A stretch of DNA of 64,000 nt from Allantophomopsis cytisporea (GCA_024752435.1 CP103033.1:1-64000), one strand, 5' to 3'. Numbered from the stretch's first letter, positions 44,807-57,851 are shown. Program-made: numbers and translations. The notes: generated by a model not told the origin, from the sequence alone.

Positions 44807-45769
44807 GTTGAAAATTAATTGTCTTTTTGGGTGTGATGATTTGTGTTTTTTGTGAAGGATCGAGTTATGTTCGGGGGAGGAGAGAGGGGGCTTTGCTCGC
44901 AATATATATAATATCGGTGAAGCTGGCCGTTCCTTCTGTTGTGGAGCTTTCGGGGCTATGGTGGGGGGTCATGGCAAACGCCGACGTGGTGATTAGGTCA
45001 TCAATGTCATTCTGGACGAAAGCCTTCAACCTTTATAATTTGCGGGTTTATAAACTTTCAATAAAATCCATACCGTCGTCTACCATGAAGTGCCAAGCAG
45101 AAAATTATCGCGAGAATGTTGTTGTGTGACTATGGGAAACTTTACCATGAGTTTGGATGTCTGGAGTGCCGAGGCTCTCTGCAACGGACCAGAGCCAACG
45201 TCAGCCCCATAATAACGACGTATGTGGGCGGGCGTATCCGCTTATGCGTTAAAGCTGCGTTAAGGATGCGTTACGGCTCGGTATCGTGGATCTGCTAGGT
45301 AGTAATAGGAAGAAGGAAGAATCGGATAATGGATTGAGAAGAGGGTCCTGTTATATTGGACATTTATTCCATTATTAAAAGTAGAAATTACCTAGGTAGT
45401 ACCTAGGTAGAGACTGAATATTGTAATGGACATAAAAACTTGAATGAATCGAGATAGTAGTGCATCTGAAAAACTAAGACCAATAGGTCGCCCTTTGCTG
45501 AATGCGATTGAGATTGGGTCTTTAAGGCGATTCGACTACTGACACTTGACAATTGCTGGAGTTGTAGATCTTATTGCATTCAACTGACTTCGAGAACTTA
45601 TGGGGCATCAACCTTTCTCGAACGATGTTTGTGGTGACTACAAACGAGGCTGCCAGACGGAATTCAACCTTCCCCGGATTCCTTACGAGGCTGAGCTTGA
45701 CAGGACATTCGTGACCTCTCTCTCCTGCAAGTTCACCATCACAACATTGTGCCTTGACAAGCGCTCACG
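44807..45769. other. Intergenic region between EthD gene and PIG-P gene
   Basis: This is a non-coding stretch. A CCTAGGTAGTACCTAGGTAG direct repeat lies at about 45391-45410. No gene was seen. Confidence 0.5.
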
Positions 45770-46450
45770 ATGTCTTCCGATGATGACTTCGAGACACATT
45801 ACTCTCCCAACCTACGGCCTCCATCGCCACCGCCACTTCAACACAACTTCTTCGCTCCTCCATTTTACAATCGCCCACCTACTCCTCTCCCTCCTTCGCC
45901 CAGTCTGACCTCTCTCCTTCGTCCTTCGCGACCCACCACACCCGATACCAGCGATGCAGAGATCGACACTCCTCTGCCACGAGCATCTCCCAAAGTTCCG
46001 ACATACGAATATTATGGCTTTGTACTGTATCTATTCAGCAGTCTGGCCTTTCTAATCTACCTACTCTGGTCCTACCTCCCCAGTCCTTTTCTACACGCTC
46101 TCGGCATATACTACTACCCAAATCGTTGGTGGTCGCTCGCTATACCATCTTTCCTCGTCATGCTACTGGTATACATCTACGTAGCATTGGCTAGCTATAA
46201 TACGGGATATCTTACTCTGCCAATGAGTTCCATCGAAACGATTATCGATGAAAGCGCTAATGTAGCTGTTATCGATGGGAAGGGGAAGATGCGAAGCAGT
46301 TTCAAAAAGATTAGCGAGGGAGGCAGTGGGAAGGTAGATTTCAGAGAAGTTTGGAGTGTGGGAACTGACGCAGTTATGGACGTCCCGCTTGGAGGTGTTT
46401 GCGAGGTACTATATGGTGGGGTGCATGATGATGAGGATGAGGATGAATGA
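45770..46450 (+). CDS. PIG-P / GPI19-like subunit of the GPI-GlcNAc transferase
   Basis: This is a 226-residue single-exon protein. A Pro-rich N-terminus (about 1-75) is followed by EYYGFVLYLFSSLAFLIYLLW (TM1, about 82-102) and WWSLAIPSFLVMLLVYIYVA (TM2, about 118-137). The family signature YYPNRWW lies between the helices. An acidic C-terminal tail (DDEDEDE) ends the protein. PIG-P is a small subunit of the ER complex that starts GPI-anchor synthesis by moving GlcNAc to phosphatidylinositol. The two-helix hairpin, the spacing and the PNRWW-type loop fit well. It is a housekeeping gene facing the striatin gene convergently. Confidence 0.88.
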   Translation: MSSDDDFETHYSPNLRPPSPPPLQHNFFAPPFYNRPPTPLPPSPSLTSLLRPSRPTTPDTSDAEIDTPLPRASPKVPTYEYYGFVLYLFSSLAFLIYLLWSYLPSPFLHALGIYYYPNRWWSLAIPSFLVMLLVYIYVALASYNTGYLTLPMSSIETIIDESANVAVIDGKGKMRSSFKKISEGGSGKVDFREVWSVGTDAVMDVPLGGVCEVLYGGVHDDEDEDE

Positions 46451-46910
46451 CAGATGTAGATTCCGTTACTTTCCGAGATGATGTACTACGAGGGCTTCGA
46501 TATTAGAGATCGGCGCATGCTTTGCTTTTTGTGAGACGACTATCGAAAAAGAGCGGATTGATGAAATCTAACAAAAGGCTGCACGGATAACTCATGGTGA
46601 TCAGCCCTGCTCCTTGTATACGGTTGAGGGCGCGTAGATATGGTGTTCAGGACTTGGGTAAAAGAATTGATCGTCGTGCGGGTTTTGACGAATTTCAAAT
46701 TCAGGCGTTTCTTAAGATACACACCTCTTACACCGAGGGATCATCTCATCTGGATGGAATGTATCCATTTGTACACTTCCAAATCTACTATACACATACT
46801 ATTCATCATGCAGCTACATCTACAGCTCATCATCTATTAATCGTCATAAACCGCGTCTCATCTTGCGCAATCACCTATGCCAGCTACTACCGTCATGAAG
46901 TATGCTCTCA
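46451..46910. other. Convergent 3' region
   Basis: This is the spacer between the PIG-P and striatin stop codons. The small ORFs here are chance frames. Confidence 0.5.
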
Positions 46911-49488
46911 TCACCTCGCGAATACCTTGACCACACCATCTCCACCACCACTAACAACCCATCTTCCATCTTGACTCCAAACCACATCACAAACACCTTC
47001 TCCCCGCATAAGTCTATGAGAAGTGATCTCTTGCGTACAGGATCTCTTTTCCAGTGACCAGAATCGAAGGCTAGCATCATGGCCAGCAGAAACGAGTTCT
47101 CTTCCATCTGGGGAGAGCGATAGGGCTGATATGGCTGCTGGGTGCGCAAGCATGTTGTATGTGCATTGTCCTATTGTCTGTCAGTAAAGCTCGCCTTTGA
47201 ACCGTAGAGAAATCATACCAGAGTTAGCATCAAAGAACCTAATGAATCTATCCTCATGGCCTGTGATAATGATGCCATCAACAGTACTACCCGTGGCTCC
47301 ATGCACAACACTTTCGTCCTCTGCTAAGCTTCTACTACTATCGAAACTGAGCGATCCATCGAGTCCGGATGTAGTAGCTACAATCGCATTGACACCACTC
47401 TTACTTGTGCCATCATAAGTCTCCAGGCTCGCCATTGCCACGATCTCTTCACCAGTTCGTGTATCATATACAATGGTTGCAGCATCTGAGTAAGCAACGA
47501 CGAAAGTATCGCCTGACGCGGAGAGGGGTGTGATGCTTGTTGGCGAAGCATCACTATTGGATCGTTTGAGGGTATGGATTAAAGTGTGGTGGAAGGGCGT
47601 AGAGGAAGAGAGGGAGGGCTGCGGCGAAGTAGGGAAGGAGGTCCCAGAAGACACAGAGTTGCCACGAACTCTGCCACCAGTTCGTCGACTGGTGGTTCCA
47701 CTGCCCTGAGGTTGAGGAGACATGAGTTGTGGGGGAGGACTGACGGACCACACACGCACGGTACCGTCCGCTGCACCGGAGACCAGCAGGATACGATCAG
47801 CACCACCGAAATTGTTGTTCTGACCAAACACTGCCCCACAAGTTACTGGAAGAACACATAATGCCCAGACAGCATCAGTGTGTCCATCGAGGGTAGCTTT
47901 TGGATCTATTCGACCTCGTTCCCAGACACGAACTGAGGAATCTTGGCCTCCTGAGAACACCCAGCCATCCCCTTGTGTACGACCTCCATTGGCAAGAGTA
48001 GATGGTGACCAGGACGCTAAACACATTACGGCACCCGTGTGACCCCTGTGGGTGAAGAAACTCTGAATATCAAGATCGCCTGTACTGCCATTATGCAGCC
48101 CTGCCTGGTTCTCATATCTTGCGGGAATAATCCAGCGTTTGATGGCTCCATCATCGCCGGCTGTGCATATTTCTGGCTCACCAGGACTACCTCCACCTGT
48201 AAATATGACTGATCTTACTGCATCCAGATGGCCTCTAAGACCGAACCGTACTTTAAAGTTCCCATCTGCCTTTTGGTTGAGCCCAGAGGCCAGAGAAAGG
48301 TCATGTTCGCCACTGCGTCTTCTTGACATAGAACCCTTCCTCCGATGCGAGCCTGGTCCTCGACTTGGAGACTTTGGTAAATCTTGAGCACTCGGAAAGA
48401 GGTCGGTATCGGGCCGTTGGGGAGCAGGTTTGGGTTCTGTCCCGGGGAATTGTGCAGACTCGTTGAAATCCCATCCTTCTGAATCAGTGATTGTCTCCTT
48501 CGGTGCAGGTTCTTCTGCCTCGATCGGTCTTCCGTAATTGTCAAATGTATGTGTAACCTTGGTAATATTGTCTTCTGCGGCCGGTTCCGACATTTGGAAG
48601 GAAGATGTCCATGGCTCATTCTGAATAGGCTGTTGCTCTGGGCCAGCACGTGTAGCTTGAGAAGGTTGCATCACCGTGTTGCGCAAACTCATATTGGACT
48701 GAGGTACTGGCGGAGGTTGGTGCTCAAGTATCGCTGATTGGCGTAATGGTTGTGGTACCTTCACCTCCTTCTGTCTGTTTGGTATCATGTTGTGCCATTC
48801 CATTCGCATACCATTTGGATCGTAAGCTTGGGGATCGTAATCTTCGGGGATTGGTTCGGGTTGTAGAGGACCTCGAGGAGGAGAGGGGTTCGTTGCGGAG
48901 ACCATCAAGTATGTGAATTCCTGTTGCGACAACTCGATATAATTTCGGTTATCACCAAAGTTCTCTTTTGAAGGAATCTTGGGCTCGCTCGGCTCGACAT
49001 CTAAGAACGAATTATGCGGTACTTCCTTCGCTGTGAGTAATGTCAGCAGAGTTCCATTGCATATGCGACGGGACGTACGTCTTTCCTCATGCACCTTGGC
49101 TTCCTTTTGCTTTTTGGTCGCTTCCATGCCTTCCTCGACCTTGGTACCCTTCGCCTTTGCACGCTCAGCTTTCAGGGCGTTCTCCAATAGCCGAATGTAT
49201 TTGTTTTGGCCATTTTGCGTCTTACTCGTCCTCCGAGCAGCGCCCTCCAATGAAGCAATTCGCGCCCGCATCTCCTGTCTTTCAATCTCCCATGCATTCC
49301 GATCTCTCTCATGTCGATGCCATTCCGTCTGTAAGAATCTCATAACACCTACAACATCAGTTGGGCTCTTCAACCTGAGAGTAAGACGGACCTTGAAGCG
49401 TGTATTCAGTGCCCTGGGGCTGGCTGGACTGACTGGCATCGCCATTGCCGGCATTGCCAGCATTCATACCAGATGATTGCCACGCCAT
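46911..49488 (-). CDS. Striatin homologue (STRIPAK scaffold)
   Basis: Exons 49392-49488, 49079-49348, 47219-49030 and 46911-47170 join in frame to 812 residues. The N-terminus (MAWQSSGMNAG) leads to the caveolin-binding/coiled-coil block GVMRFLQTEWHRHERDRNAW with the heptad-like IERQEMRARIASLEG (about 33-70). This is the dimer and PP2A-binding part of striatins. KEVPHNSFLDVEPSEPK and a long disordered middle follow. The C-terminal WD40 propeller has visible repeats (FSGGQDSSVRVWERG, VSGAADGTVRVWSV, ITGHEDRFIRFFDA, LVSAGHDASLRFWSL, VSGGGDGVVKVF). Striatin (PRO11/PRO45-STRIPAK system) is needed for hyphal fusion and sexual development in filamentous fungi. The phosphatase and kinase partners are not in the window. 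Confidence 0.92.
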
Positions 49489-50684
49489 CGCACCTATGCG
49501 CCAATTCTTGCGCTGTTCTTAATCAACCGTCAAACTCCATCAACATTCCTTCCTGGCGGCGCAATGAACCAGGCGTCAGGGGACCAATTAAGCTATCTCG
49601 AAGCGCTTGAGGAGATGAAGCTGTTCATGAAGGCGATAAGGAATTGAAATTAGTTGTATGATGAAAAGATCGATTGGCGCGAACAGACGGGAGGGTAAAT
49701 TTATGGATTGCTTTGTTGTTTGTCGCGTGGGGAAACGTTGACGTTACGTTCTGTGAGTCTAGAGCTCTCGCCCGAACAGCACTCTCACACATCTGGGGAC
49801 CAAGCTGCGTGTCTTTAGCGAGCCTGACTTATCCTAGCGAGGCGCGATCTCCATGACAGCTCAAACATTATCATTGGAGGGAGAGAAGCATCATCAATGA
49901 CCTGGTCCATAGAGGGTGAGGATGTACTCCATACAGAAGACAATCCATCTCCAGATTTATTTGTAGACGATCTGGAGCTACATCGGGTAGCATCTACACA
50001 AGTTGCTTTGTCGGCCGGCACGGCGTCCGGTAAATATTGATTTTTGTTCGTTTCGTCTTAACGTCGTAAAGCGGAGCGAGTATAGAGTAGGTAGGCCCCG
50101 AGATCTGTAGTCTGCGGTGCCTGCATAGTGGATGTTGATTATGAGTTCAACAAGATATTTTACACCGCTTGTAACCCGGCACTCGAAGATACTCGAGTTC
50201 CAACTGTAGAGTTGACAGCTAGAGCCTAGAAATCTTGAAAATAGTAAAGAATTATTAAGAAGCTTTTATTAAAAATCTAAAGACAATCTTCAAAATTCGA
50301 ATCAATACTACGTATATAGCTGACTTTGTGCAACAAACATTGCAGCCTTGACAAGAGCATATTTCAGGCTGCTAATGACTAACGTCGTAAGAGCTCTACT
50401 GAAAGCTGCAAAACTTCAGCATTGCTATATCGAATGATCATCGTGAATTATTAGGTATTCTATATTCAAAGGAAATATAGCCCCCAAGCCGATGGTTCGT
50501 TTAAGATCGTTGCTACTTTTGCAACAAGGATCCAACCCATGTTGAAAAGTTTGAGCTGAGCAAACCCCCTGCCTGTAGCCATTCAAGTCTCGAATGCTAC
50601 ATCATTCAATCAAACCCTCCAGATCTCATCAATTATCACCTGACTCCGTGGACTATACTTCAAGATCCTCTCTCATATCCCAAA
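49489..50684. other. Divergent intergenic region, striatin / HET gene
   Basis: This is about 1.2 kb of non-coding sequence. No conserved frame was seen. The part from 50230 to 50500 is AT-rich. Confidence 0.5.
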
Positions 50685-53035
50685 ATGGTGGAAGAATGCC
50701 CTTTATTCCCGGTGGATCCCAACCATTATGGACATCGTGGGAACCCAGATTATAACAACCCTCTAGTTGTGAAGAAATACTTTGGATACACGCCGTACGT
50801 GTTGATGGAAATCAATGAGCGCAGACACTGATGAACGCTCGACGATACAGGTTTGATCTAGAAAAAGCACGGGGTACGCCTGCCACCTTATGTGACAGTT
50901 GCAAAGACATGACTTCGAAAATCAGTAATCTCCAGCAACTCTCCTCAGCCTGGGGCTATGCACACTTATCATGGCAAGGCCTTGAGCAATTTGCTGAACA
51001 AGGTTGCCGTCTCTGCCTGTTGATCTATGAGAGTACCGAGAATTCGTCCGAGAAAAGCACAGAGAACGATTTCTCCCTGGGGTACTTTCATGGTCAGAAA
51101 CGAGAAAGTAGTGCCGGCGAGTTGATTGATGATTATGATCTTGGGCAGCTCGTATGGAAACAAGGCCTTTTCGTCACTACAACATTGGCTGTTTCTACTG
51201 ACTATGGTATGTGCCTTGATTTGATATTCATTTTGGAAGAATCTTTGTAAATGCTGACTATGGCAGACGATCCTGCCGCTAGCTGGATAACTCAAAGACC
51301 TTGGGATAACGACGTTGCAAGCCACAAAAATATAAAACTAGCCCAAAGTTGGCTTCACGATTGTCTTCACTATCATAAAGAGTCAAATGGTTTGGAAGTC
51401 CCTCAGCTGCCGACAAGAGTCATTGATGTTGGGAAAAGAGGTGACCTGGACGTTAAGCTTTATACGAGCCAACCGAATGAGAGAGCCAAGTATGTTGCCC
51501 TCAGTTATTGCTGGGGCAAGATTCCCTTCATTACCACAACGAAGAAAACAGTGCAAGATAATTACAAACGCCTCTCACACGCTGGGATGCCTCAAACCTT
51601 TCGGGATGCCATCCGCGTGACACAAGAGCTTGGAATTCAGTTCTTATGGATCGATGCACTTTGTATTATTCAGGATGATCCTGATGATGTTATCAGGGAA
51701 ATGACTACAATGCGTGCAATCTATAAGCATTCTACCTTAACAATTACCGTGTCCATGGCAGATGGCGTAACAAATGGCTTCCTGAATCCTCGAAAGAACC
51801 CAACTAAAGTCAAAATTCCTTTCCTATGTCCTGATGGAGCCTTGGGCTCCATCTGGCTGTCGCCACAAATGACTGGTGATTTACAATCAGAGCCACTTTT
51901 TTCAAGAGCTTGGTGTCTGCAAGAGGGTTTACTAAGTCCACGAATGCTCAATTATACTTCTAAGGAGGTTCTTTGGCAGTGCGAAACCAATTCCTTGAAG
52001 AGGGCTGACAACATTCATATCACTTATGATCGAGTGGACTTTTTCTACTCGAATCCGTTTCGCCGAATGCCTACAAGAGAAGCTCTACCATCGAAACAAC
52101 CTTCTAAAGCCCATTCATATACCGAGTCCCCAACTTCACTTTGGATAGCAATCTTAGAGGACTATACTTACCGCCAATTATCGCATCCTAGCGACAAGTT
52201 CCTTGCTATTTCTGGCATTGCGGAAGAGCTGCAGTCTTTGATGAACGATGAGTACATTGCAGGCCTATGGAGGAAGCAATTCATTGAACTGCTTTCCTGG
52301 AAAAGGGCAAAGAAACCTAAACCTTGGGAATACTCTCCACTTGTGCAACATCGCAAATCAAGCTATGCTCCCACTTGGTCATGGGCTTCTATTGATGGGC
52401 CGATCGAATATGATCATCCCATCATCAGCATGCAAGCCGACTCGAAGCTAAAGGCAGAGCTTCTGTCCTTCCAAGTTGCGCCAGAGCGTGACGACTTGCC
52501 ATTCGGTCGAGTGAAACTCGGAGCTAGAATAACCCTCCGTGCCTCCATAATACGTGTTGTAGATTCACCAGGGATGGTTGAGGCCTATGATTTATACGAA
52601 TTTCCGAATGAGAGCCCACAATACTCTATGGATGCGAAGCAAGCAATTGACAAGCGCGGTCTACCTCTTCCCAACCTAAGTGACTTACAAATAACACATG
52701 GATGGTTTATGCTCCTTGGCGTGGGATATTTATGGGGAAACAAAAAGACGAAGACCAAATCGTTGATTTTAATGCCCTCCACTGACCCCAAATCGATATT
52801 GCTGAACGATATACAGACTCGGAAAGTCACGGCAAAAGACATGAAGTCCGGTGGTCATTTCTCCCTTACATCTAAGATATTTCTACAGTCGGAGGATTCA
52901 TGTTGGCGATTTTGCAGCGATCCAATGTATGTTCCAACTGCATTTGAGAGAATTGGTGTTTTTGAAACGACCGAGAAGGGATCATCAAAATTCTGGAAGT
53001 CGCCAGCTTCCCGGCGAGTTATCACCATTATGTAA
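50685..53035 (+). CDS. HET-domain protein
   Basis: Exons 50685-50794, 50851-51206 and 51267-53035 join in frame to 744 residues. The HET block spans about residues 230-385: YVALSYCWGK, MPQTFRDAI, LGIQFLWIDALCIIQDD, HSTLTITVS, then SRAWCLQEGLLSPR and, further on, TWSWASIDGP. N-terminal to it are CDSCKDM and a GCRLCLLIYES segment typical of the zone before HET domains. HET proteins take part in vegetative incompatibility and are thought to trigger cell death after nonself recognition; most copies have unknown partners. No NACHT or repeat domain is attached. The gene follows the striatin gene divergently and precedes a broken hydrolase. Its introns have clean consensus borders (GTACGT, GTATGT). 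Confidence 0.88.
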
Positions 53036-53280
53036 GACTTATTGAATCTCTCCAGAAGCGCGTTTGAGCTCAGGCTAGATATCTGGCCCTCATCTGGGCT
53101 ACTGCAACTGACCACCACAACGTCTGGAGGTCTTGAAGATCGGGACGTCAACTCTTATTCATAGTCTAAAACAATATCTATCTTTGGATTTTATGCGGAT
53201 GAGAGTGCAGTATACCCTATCAAATTGTGAAAATTTGCATAGTTTACTTAATGATTGGTAACAAAGGTTGTCATCTCATT

Positions 53281-54430
53281 TCAACCCTCCTGCTGGAATG
53301 GCATGCCCTCAAAATCCATAAACCCATGCACAGCACCTGGAAAGACCTTCACAACGTCTTCGAACTGACCATCATCCACTTTGCAGCAAAGATCACGGAG
53401 TCGTCGATCAAGATGTCTTCAGTTCCACAAATGAATAGAGCCGGTGGTAATGGAGCAAGAGTCTGGAGATCAGCATAGAAGGTGGGATTTTAGGGTGTCG
53501 CCGTTGCGAGGCGGTTGTGTTGGGAACAAAAGCTTCCGTCGTATGCTTGAACGCAGTGACTGTAGTGATAATGGAATTTGGGGGAGCGTTGACGATCGAG
53601 GGGCTTGAGCAACTGAGGTCGAAAATTCCATAGTTCATGATCATACCGCTTAAATGAAAGGAGGGGCGGGAATTGCGGAGGTGGAGAGCTGTTAGGACTG
53701 AGAAATGGGCTCCTGATGACTACAAAAGTCAGCAAGAGCTGCTCTATTTGGCTTTACTTGATATCGAACTTCAGTTATAAAGAAGATTGTATGGTAGCTA
53801 TGGCACTGGATATTTCTTGGGGTGGTTTTTTAATTTATTGAAGCCGGGTACGCGACAAGTGATGCCTTATGTTGTCTTTTTATGCAAGTCAAGTTGTGTG
53901 CGTTGCGAGAATAATCCGAGGGTCTTGCAAGAAGGAAAAGGTGGACGTGTCTCTGAAAGACATACGCTACCAACAATGAAAGACATGGGAGCCCCAAAAT
54001 GAGGTGCTGAATTGTCAACAAGCCACTCGGCTGCATCATAGCAGTCTTCTGGACCTTGCGGGAATGGGAGTTCAGGCGCAAGGCGATATGCAACTGACAT
54101 AACAGCGAGATGGTTTGTATCAGCGATATGAGCTAGGAAACTATCGTTGAAACTGTTGTTAAAATGGTCCAGCCACCGCCGTGGATAAACAGCAAGGCGC
54201 CCTTAATAGATGTTTAGTTTTATTGTTGCAAGCGTTTCAGTAATTCGAAGCCTACCTTTATGGTAATCTCGGAGGATGCTGGAATGAATACACGACATGG
54301 GATTGCTCTGCCTTGATCTCGGGATGGTATCAGTAGAGCTTGAGAGCGGTTGTCAAGGCGCTTAGGCTTGTGTCTCAGTTCTCCTGCTGCTTCTCGACGT
54401 CGGTACTTGTTTATTCCAACCTGCATGAAA
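53281..54430 (-). pseudogene. Broken HSL-type alpha/beta-hydrolase
   Basis: Read on the minus strand, the fragments follow the order of a hormone-sensitive-lipase-like hydrolase. PSRDQGRAIPCRVFIP comes first, then an intron-like GTAGGC...TTAAG, the oxyanion motif FIHGGGW, and AHIADTNHLAVMSVAYRLAPE. CYDAAEWLVDN, INYGIFDLSC-like NYGIFDLSC, RRHPKIPP and the terminal GAVHGFMDFEGM with the catalytic His and a stop at 53281-53283 follow. The frame changes after HGGGW, and the nucleophile elbow GxSxG that should follow GAPMSFI is missing. The gene is therefore dead by deletion and frame changes. It probably once encoded a 340-residue esterase. Confidence 0.7.
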
Positions 54431-56684
54431 ATGTTAGAAACGATTTTATATAAAACTCACACTATCACGAATTGCTACATATTCGAGTTTCTGAACCTAG
54501 CTTTATACTTGAAAGAAAACACTTCGAGTACTCTACTCGACTTATTTCGTTCGAATGTCTTCCAGGTGATGCTTTTAGTTATGAATGAATCAAGCTGATT
54601 TGAGCGACCTAGGTCAGGTGTATGATGAGTAACGAAACCAGCGCTTACCTCCCACCAAGGCTCGTCTAAAACTACATTTCCGTTTCGAAGAAGAGCGAGA
54701 AACTCTTGGGTTTCATTTCCTATAGCTCATGGATTAAACTTAGCTGAGTTGAATACTAAGTCCGACATTTTGCTATGATGTTGAGAACAATGTAGACTAT
54801 TGTAAACTTTATGCGGAGAATTTTATAATGCAAACTGCTGACGCAGTACAGCAGGGTATGTAAGCACTACGTGTGTGAGTATATCAAGTACTACAAAAGC
54901 GAGTATGCAATCCACATATAAATAGACATGCGCTTCCAATTGTAATTGGATAAGTAGCCATAGACTGGGCTGGAGGAGACTTGGACACTCAACCTTTGCG
55001 ACTATAATTCGTTACATAACATTATTACGAAAATCTGGAAACTCAATAGTCGTTACAGATCCTATAGAATTAATTAATTGAGGGATCCTGTTTCTGTCAT
55101 TTAGCTTTACTTATATCAGAGCTCTTTGAAATACACGCATTTTGGCGGGTGCAGACTTATGGGAAGGTACAAGCACCGTCAAGATAGATGACAAAGAATA
55201 TGCGTTTAACTCGACGAAAGTATCCCATTTCTACCTAGCTAGTTTCATTTAAATTCAGGACAGAACCAGAGTTTGTTCGTTATGACATACGACGTGTCTG
55301 TAATTCTACTGGATAGTTTTACTCAAAAAAAAGTCACGCGAATCACGCTCGATGTTCTCACATACAATAGGCTTGAAAGTCTTGCAGAATAATCCAATTA
55401 TTTACAGGCTGGGCCTTCCAATCTTTCATATTCTTTGGCATTGTCCGGCTAGCTTCCTTGTAGATCATCACTCACAGCATTCAGTTCGAAAGTGATATAG
55501 ACATTCACGAATTATGGACTCATGAAACTGACCAAAGCGTGATTCCGGTCAGCGTTGTAAATGTATGATATTATGTACAAATTTATTATTCTATGAAGAC
55601 TAATATTAACATCTGAGAACTCTTATTATTGACTTACAATCAAGTAGTATAGTAAACATATCAACTTGCAACTAAAATCTAAGTTTGGACTAATTTATGC
55701 TTAAAATGAGCATAGATAAGTCATACACTGACAGAGTAGTATCAACACAGCAAAAAAGAATAGTCTAATATGGTCAGAACTGTTCGCTTGGAGGAGTCGG
55801 AGGATGTTTAACCTAACTTGTGTTCTGCAAATTTGGCTGAAATGTGTTTTGAATAACTCGCAGCGTAATGATGTGCAAGCTTATCACTTGAAGTCAGATG
55901 TACGGATAATCTATTGCGTATATAAGGAATTGTTCATACCTCGAAGTCTACAAATACATAAAGCCTACACATCACATACAAGGATACATCTCCACTAATT
56001 TGGTTGTCAAGTTCATCCCTAAGTTGCCCTCAAAAGTACAACACCTCGATTACCTATCATTTATCTAACTCTTTTTGTAAATACAATCGGTTAACAGGTT
56101 GTTAACTTGCTCCTATGGATTTAGGCCTTAAGGTCAATGTAATCACCGAAGTTTCGTTCCCTTGCTGTTACAAGTATTGGATTAAGGCCAAGTCACTCAT
56201 GCCGCGGATATAGGTTTGTGGGGACGACTTTAAAGATCTTGTTATTTGATTTGATATGCTATTCGGCAGAACATAATTCCGATCCAGCCTTCGGCCGAGG
56301 GTAAACTTCGGTATAACTTTATACATCTATGCTACAGATGAGCGCAGGTTAGAGATCCCGGTGCTTCCACTTGTGAACATATCTGCCTAGATTCTGACCA
56401 TTTCAACTGATGTAATCATCTTACTCTTCATCCTTCGTTACTGGTTGCTCTGAACTTGATAGTCCCGCATTTCATCAATTACAGTAGTAGCGCAGCTGTC
56501 ACAGGGCCATCGTAATGGCATGACGCCGTTTTAACATGTCTTGAGACTATGCTTAGATTAATCAACCAGTTGTACGTGTATATATATATATAGCTGCAAC
56601 TTCATCAGTCACAGATTTTTTTCACATCACAATAACACAATTGGAGCCTTCTACATAGATCTTCTACTCCTTAGCATCAAAACA
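54431..56684. other. Long AT-rich gene-poor stretch
   Basis: No frame with recognisable features was found in about 2.25 kb. The stretch is strongly AT-rich between 54700 and 56100. A TATATATATATATA run at about 56579-56592 lies some 95 bp before the aldo-keto reductase start and may serve as its TATA region. Confidence 0.5.
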
Positions 56685-57851
56685 ATGGCGTTTCCTCTTG
56701 ATGGACCTGCTAAGAGCCCTCTTGCTCGTTATCGCCAGCTTGCTCCTTCGGCATCTGTTCGAGTTTCTCCTCTATGCCTCGGTACTATGACCTTTGGTGG
56801 AGCCCATCCGGAACGTTACGGCGAATGCAGCAAAGAGGATGCCTTTGGTATTATGAATCATTTCTACGATAATGGTGGGAACTTCATCGACACGGCAAAT
56901 GTATACCAAGATGGAAATTCCGAGAAATGGGTCGGCGAATGGATGGCCGCGCGCAACAATCGAGATGACATCGTCCTTGCAACCAAATATACGTCTCCGT
57001 ATAAAAGTCATGTCAAGGAGAGAATCCAGACTAATTACGCTGGTAATGGAGCCAAATCGATGAAGACCTCGTTGGAAAATTCCTTGCGCAACCTCCAGAC
57101 CACCTATATCGATCTGTTTTATGTGCATTGGTGGGATTACACCACCTCGATCCCTGAGCTGATGCAAAGTCTGAACGACCTAGTGGTGGCTGGAAAGGTT
57201 TTCTATCTTGGTATCTCCGACACACCAGCTTGGGTAGTGACCAAGGCAAATCAGTATGCTCGAGACCACGGACTGCGTCAGTTCACCGTGTACCAAGGCA
57301 TGTGGAGCGCGGTCATGCGTGACTTCGAACGAGATATCATTCCCATGTGCCATGAGGAAGGCATGGGTATGTGCCCGTATGGGGTACTGAACCAAGGCCG
57401 ATTCCAAACAGTCGAGGGATACAAACAACGAGAGAACCAGTCTGGTGGACGCAACTTTATCCCACTGTCAGACCGAGACAGGCAGGTAGCTGGGGTGCTG
57501 GAAAACATATCAAACAGAAAGGGCGTATCGCTACTAAATGTGGCATTAGCGTATGTCCTTCAGAAAGCTCCGTACGTCTTTCCCATTATTGGCGGTCGAA
57601 CAGTTGAGCATTTGCGAGGCAATATCCCCGCTCTTGAAGTCGCGCTTTCTGAGGAAGACATTGCTGAGATCGAATCCGCTTACGAATTTGATCATGGGTT
57701 CCCTCATACGTTTTTGAGCGGTACTTTATTCGATCACTCCAAACCAAGAGGTGCCTATGGTCCGGAGGATGTAGCTAATCTCAAGGGCGCGGGTCACTTC
57801 GATGTTGTTGAACGTCCAAAGGCGATCACTATCAAGTCAAACCAGTCATAG
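56685..57851 (+). CDS. Aldo-keto reductase (aryl-alcohol dehydrogenase / norsolorinic-acid-reductase-like)
   Basis: This is a 388-residue single-exon AKR of the fungal AAD/NorB-like group. The TIM-barrel marks are LCLGTMTFGG (about 29-38), IDTANVYQDG with the catalytic Asp and Tyr (about 68-77), ATKYTSPY with the Lys (about 103-110), and FYVHWWDYTTS with the His (about 145-155). YLGISDTPAWV and the C-terminal NADPH segment IIGGRTVEHLRGNI complete the set. All four catalytic residues are present. It reduces aldehydes or ketones with NADPH. The substrate cannot be read from the sequence, and it is 22 kb away from the PKS-NRPS, so a link to that cluster is not supported. Confidence 0.9.
   Translation: MAFPLDGPAKSPLARYRQLAPSASVRVSPLCLGTMTFGGAHPERYGECSKEDAFGIMNHFYDNGGNFIDTANVYQDGNSEKWVGEWMAARNNRDDIVLATKYTSPYKSHVKERIQTNYAGNGAKSMKTSLENSLRNLQTTYIDLFYVHWWDYTTSIPELMQSLNDLVVAGKVFYLGISDTPAWVVTKANQYARDHGLRQFTVYQGMWSAVMRDFERDIIPMCHEEGMGMCPYGVLNQGRFQTVEGYKQRENQSGGRNFIPLSDRDRQVAGVLENISNRKGVSLLNVALAYVLQKAPYVFPIIGGRTVEHLRGNIPALEVALSEEDIAEIESAYEFDHGFPHTFLSGTLFDHSKPRGAYGPEDVANLKGAGHFDVVERPKAITIKSNQS

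Noticed and set aside
48979..49476. Plus-strand ORF of 165 residues over the striatin gene
   Set aside because: It is antisense to striatin exons with clear coiled-coil and conserved motifs. The antisense product is Ser/Arg/Leu-rich without features.
56685..57851. Aldo-keto reductase as part of the PKS-NRPS cluster
   Set aside because: It is NorB-like in type but 22 kb away, with RAD57, PIG-P, striatin and HET genes between. No shared promoter element was seen.
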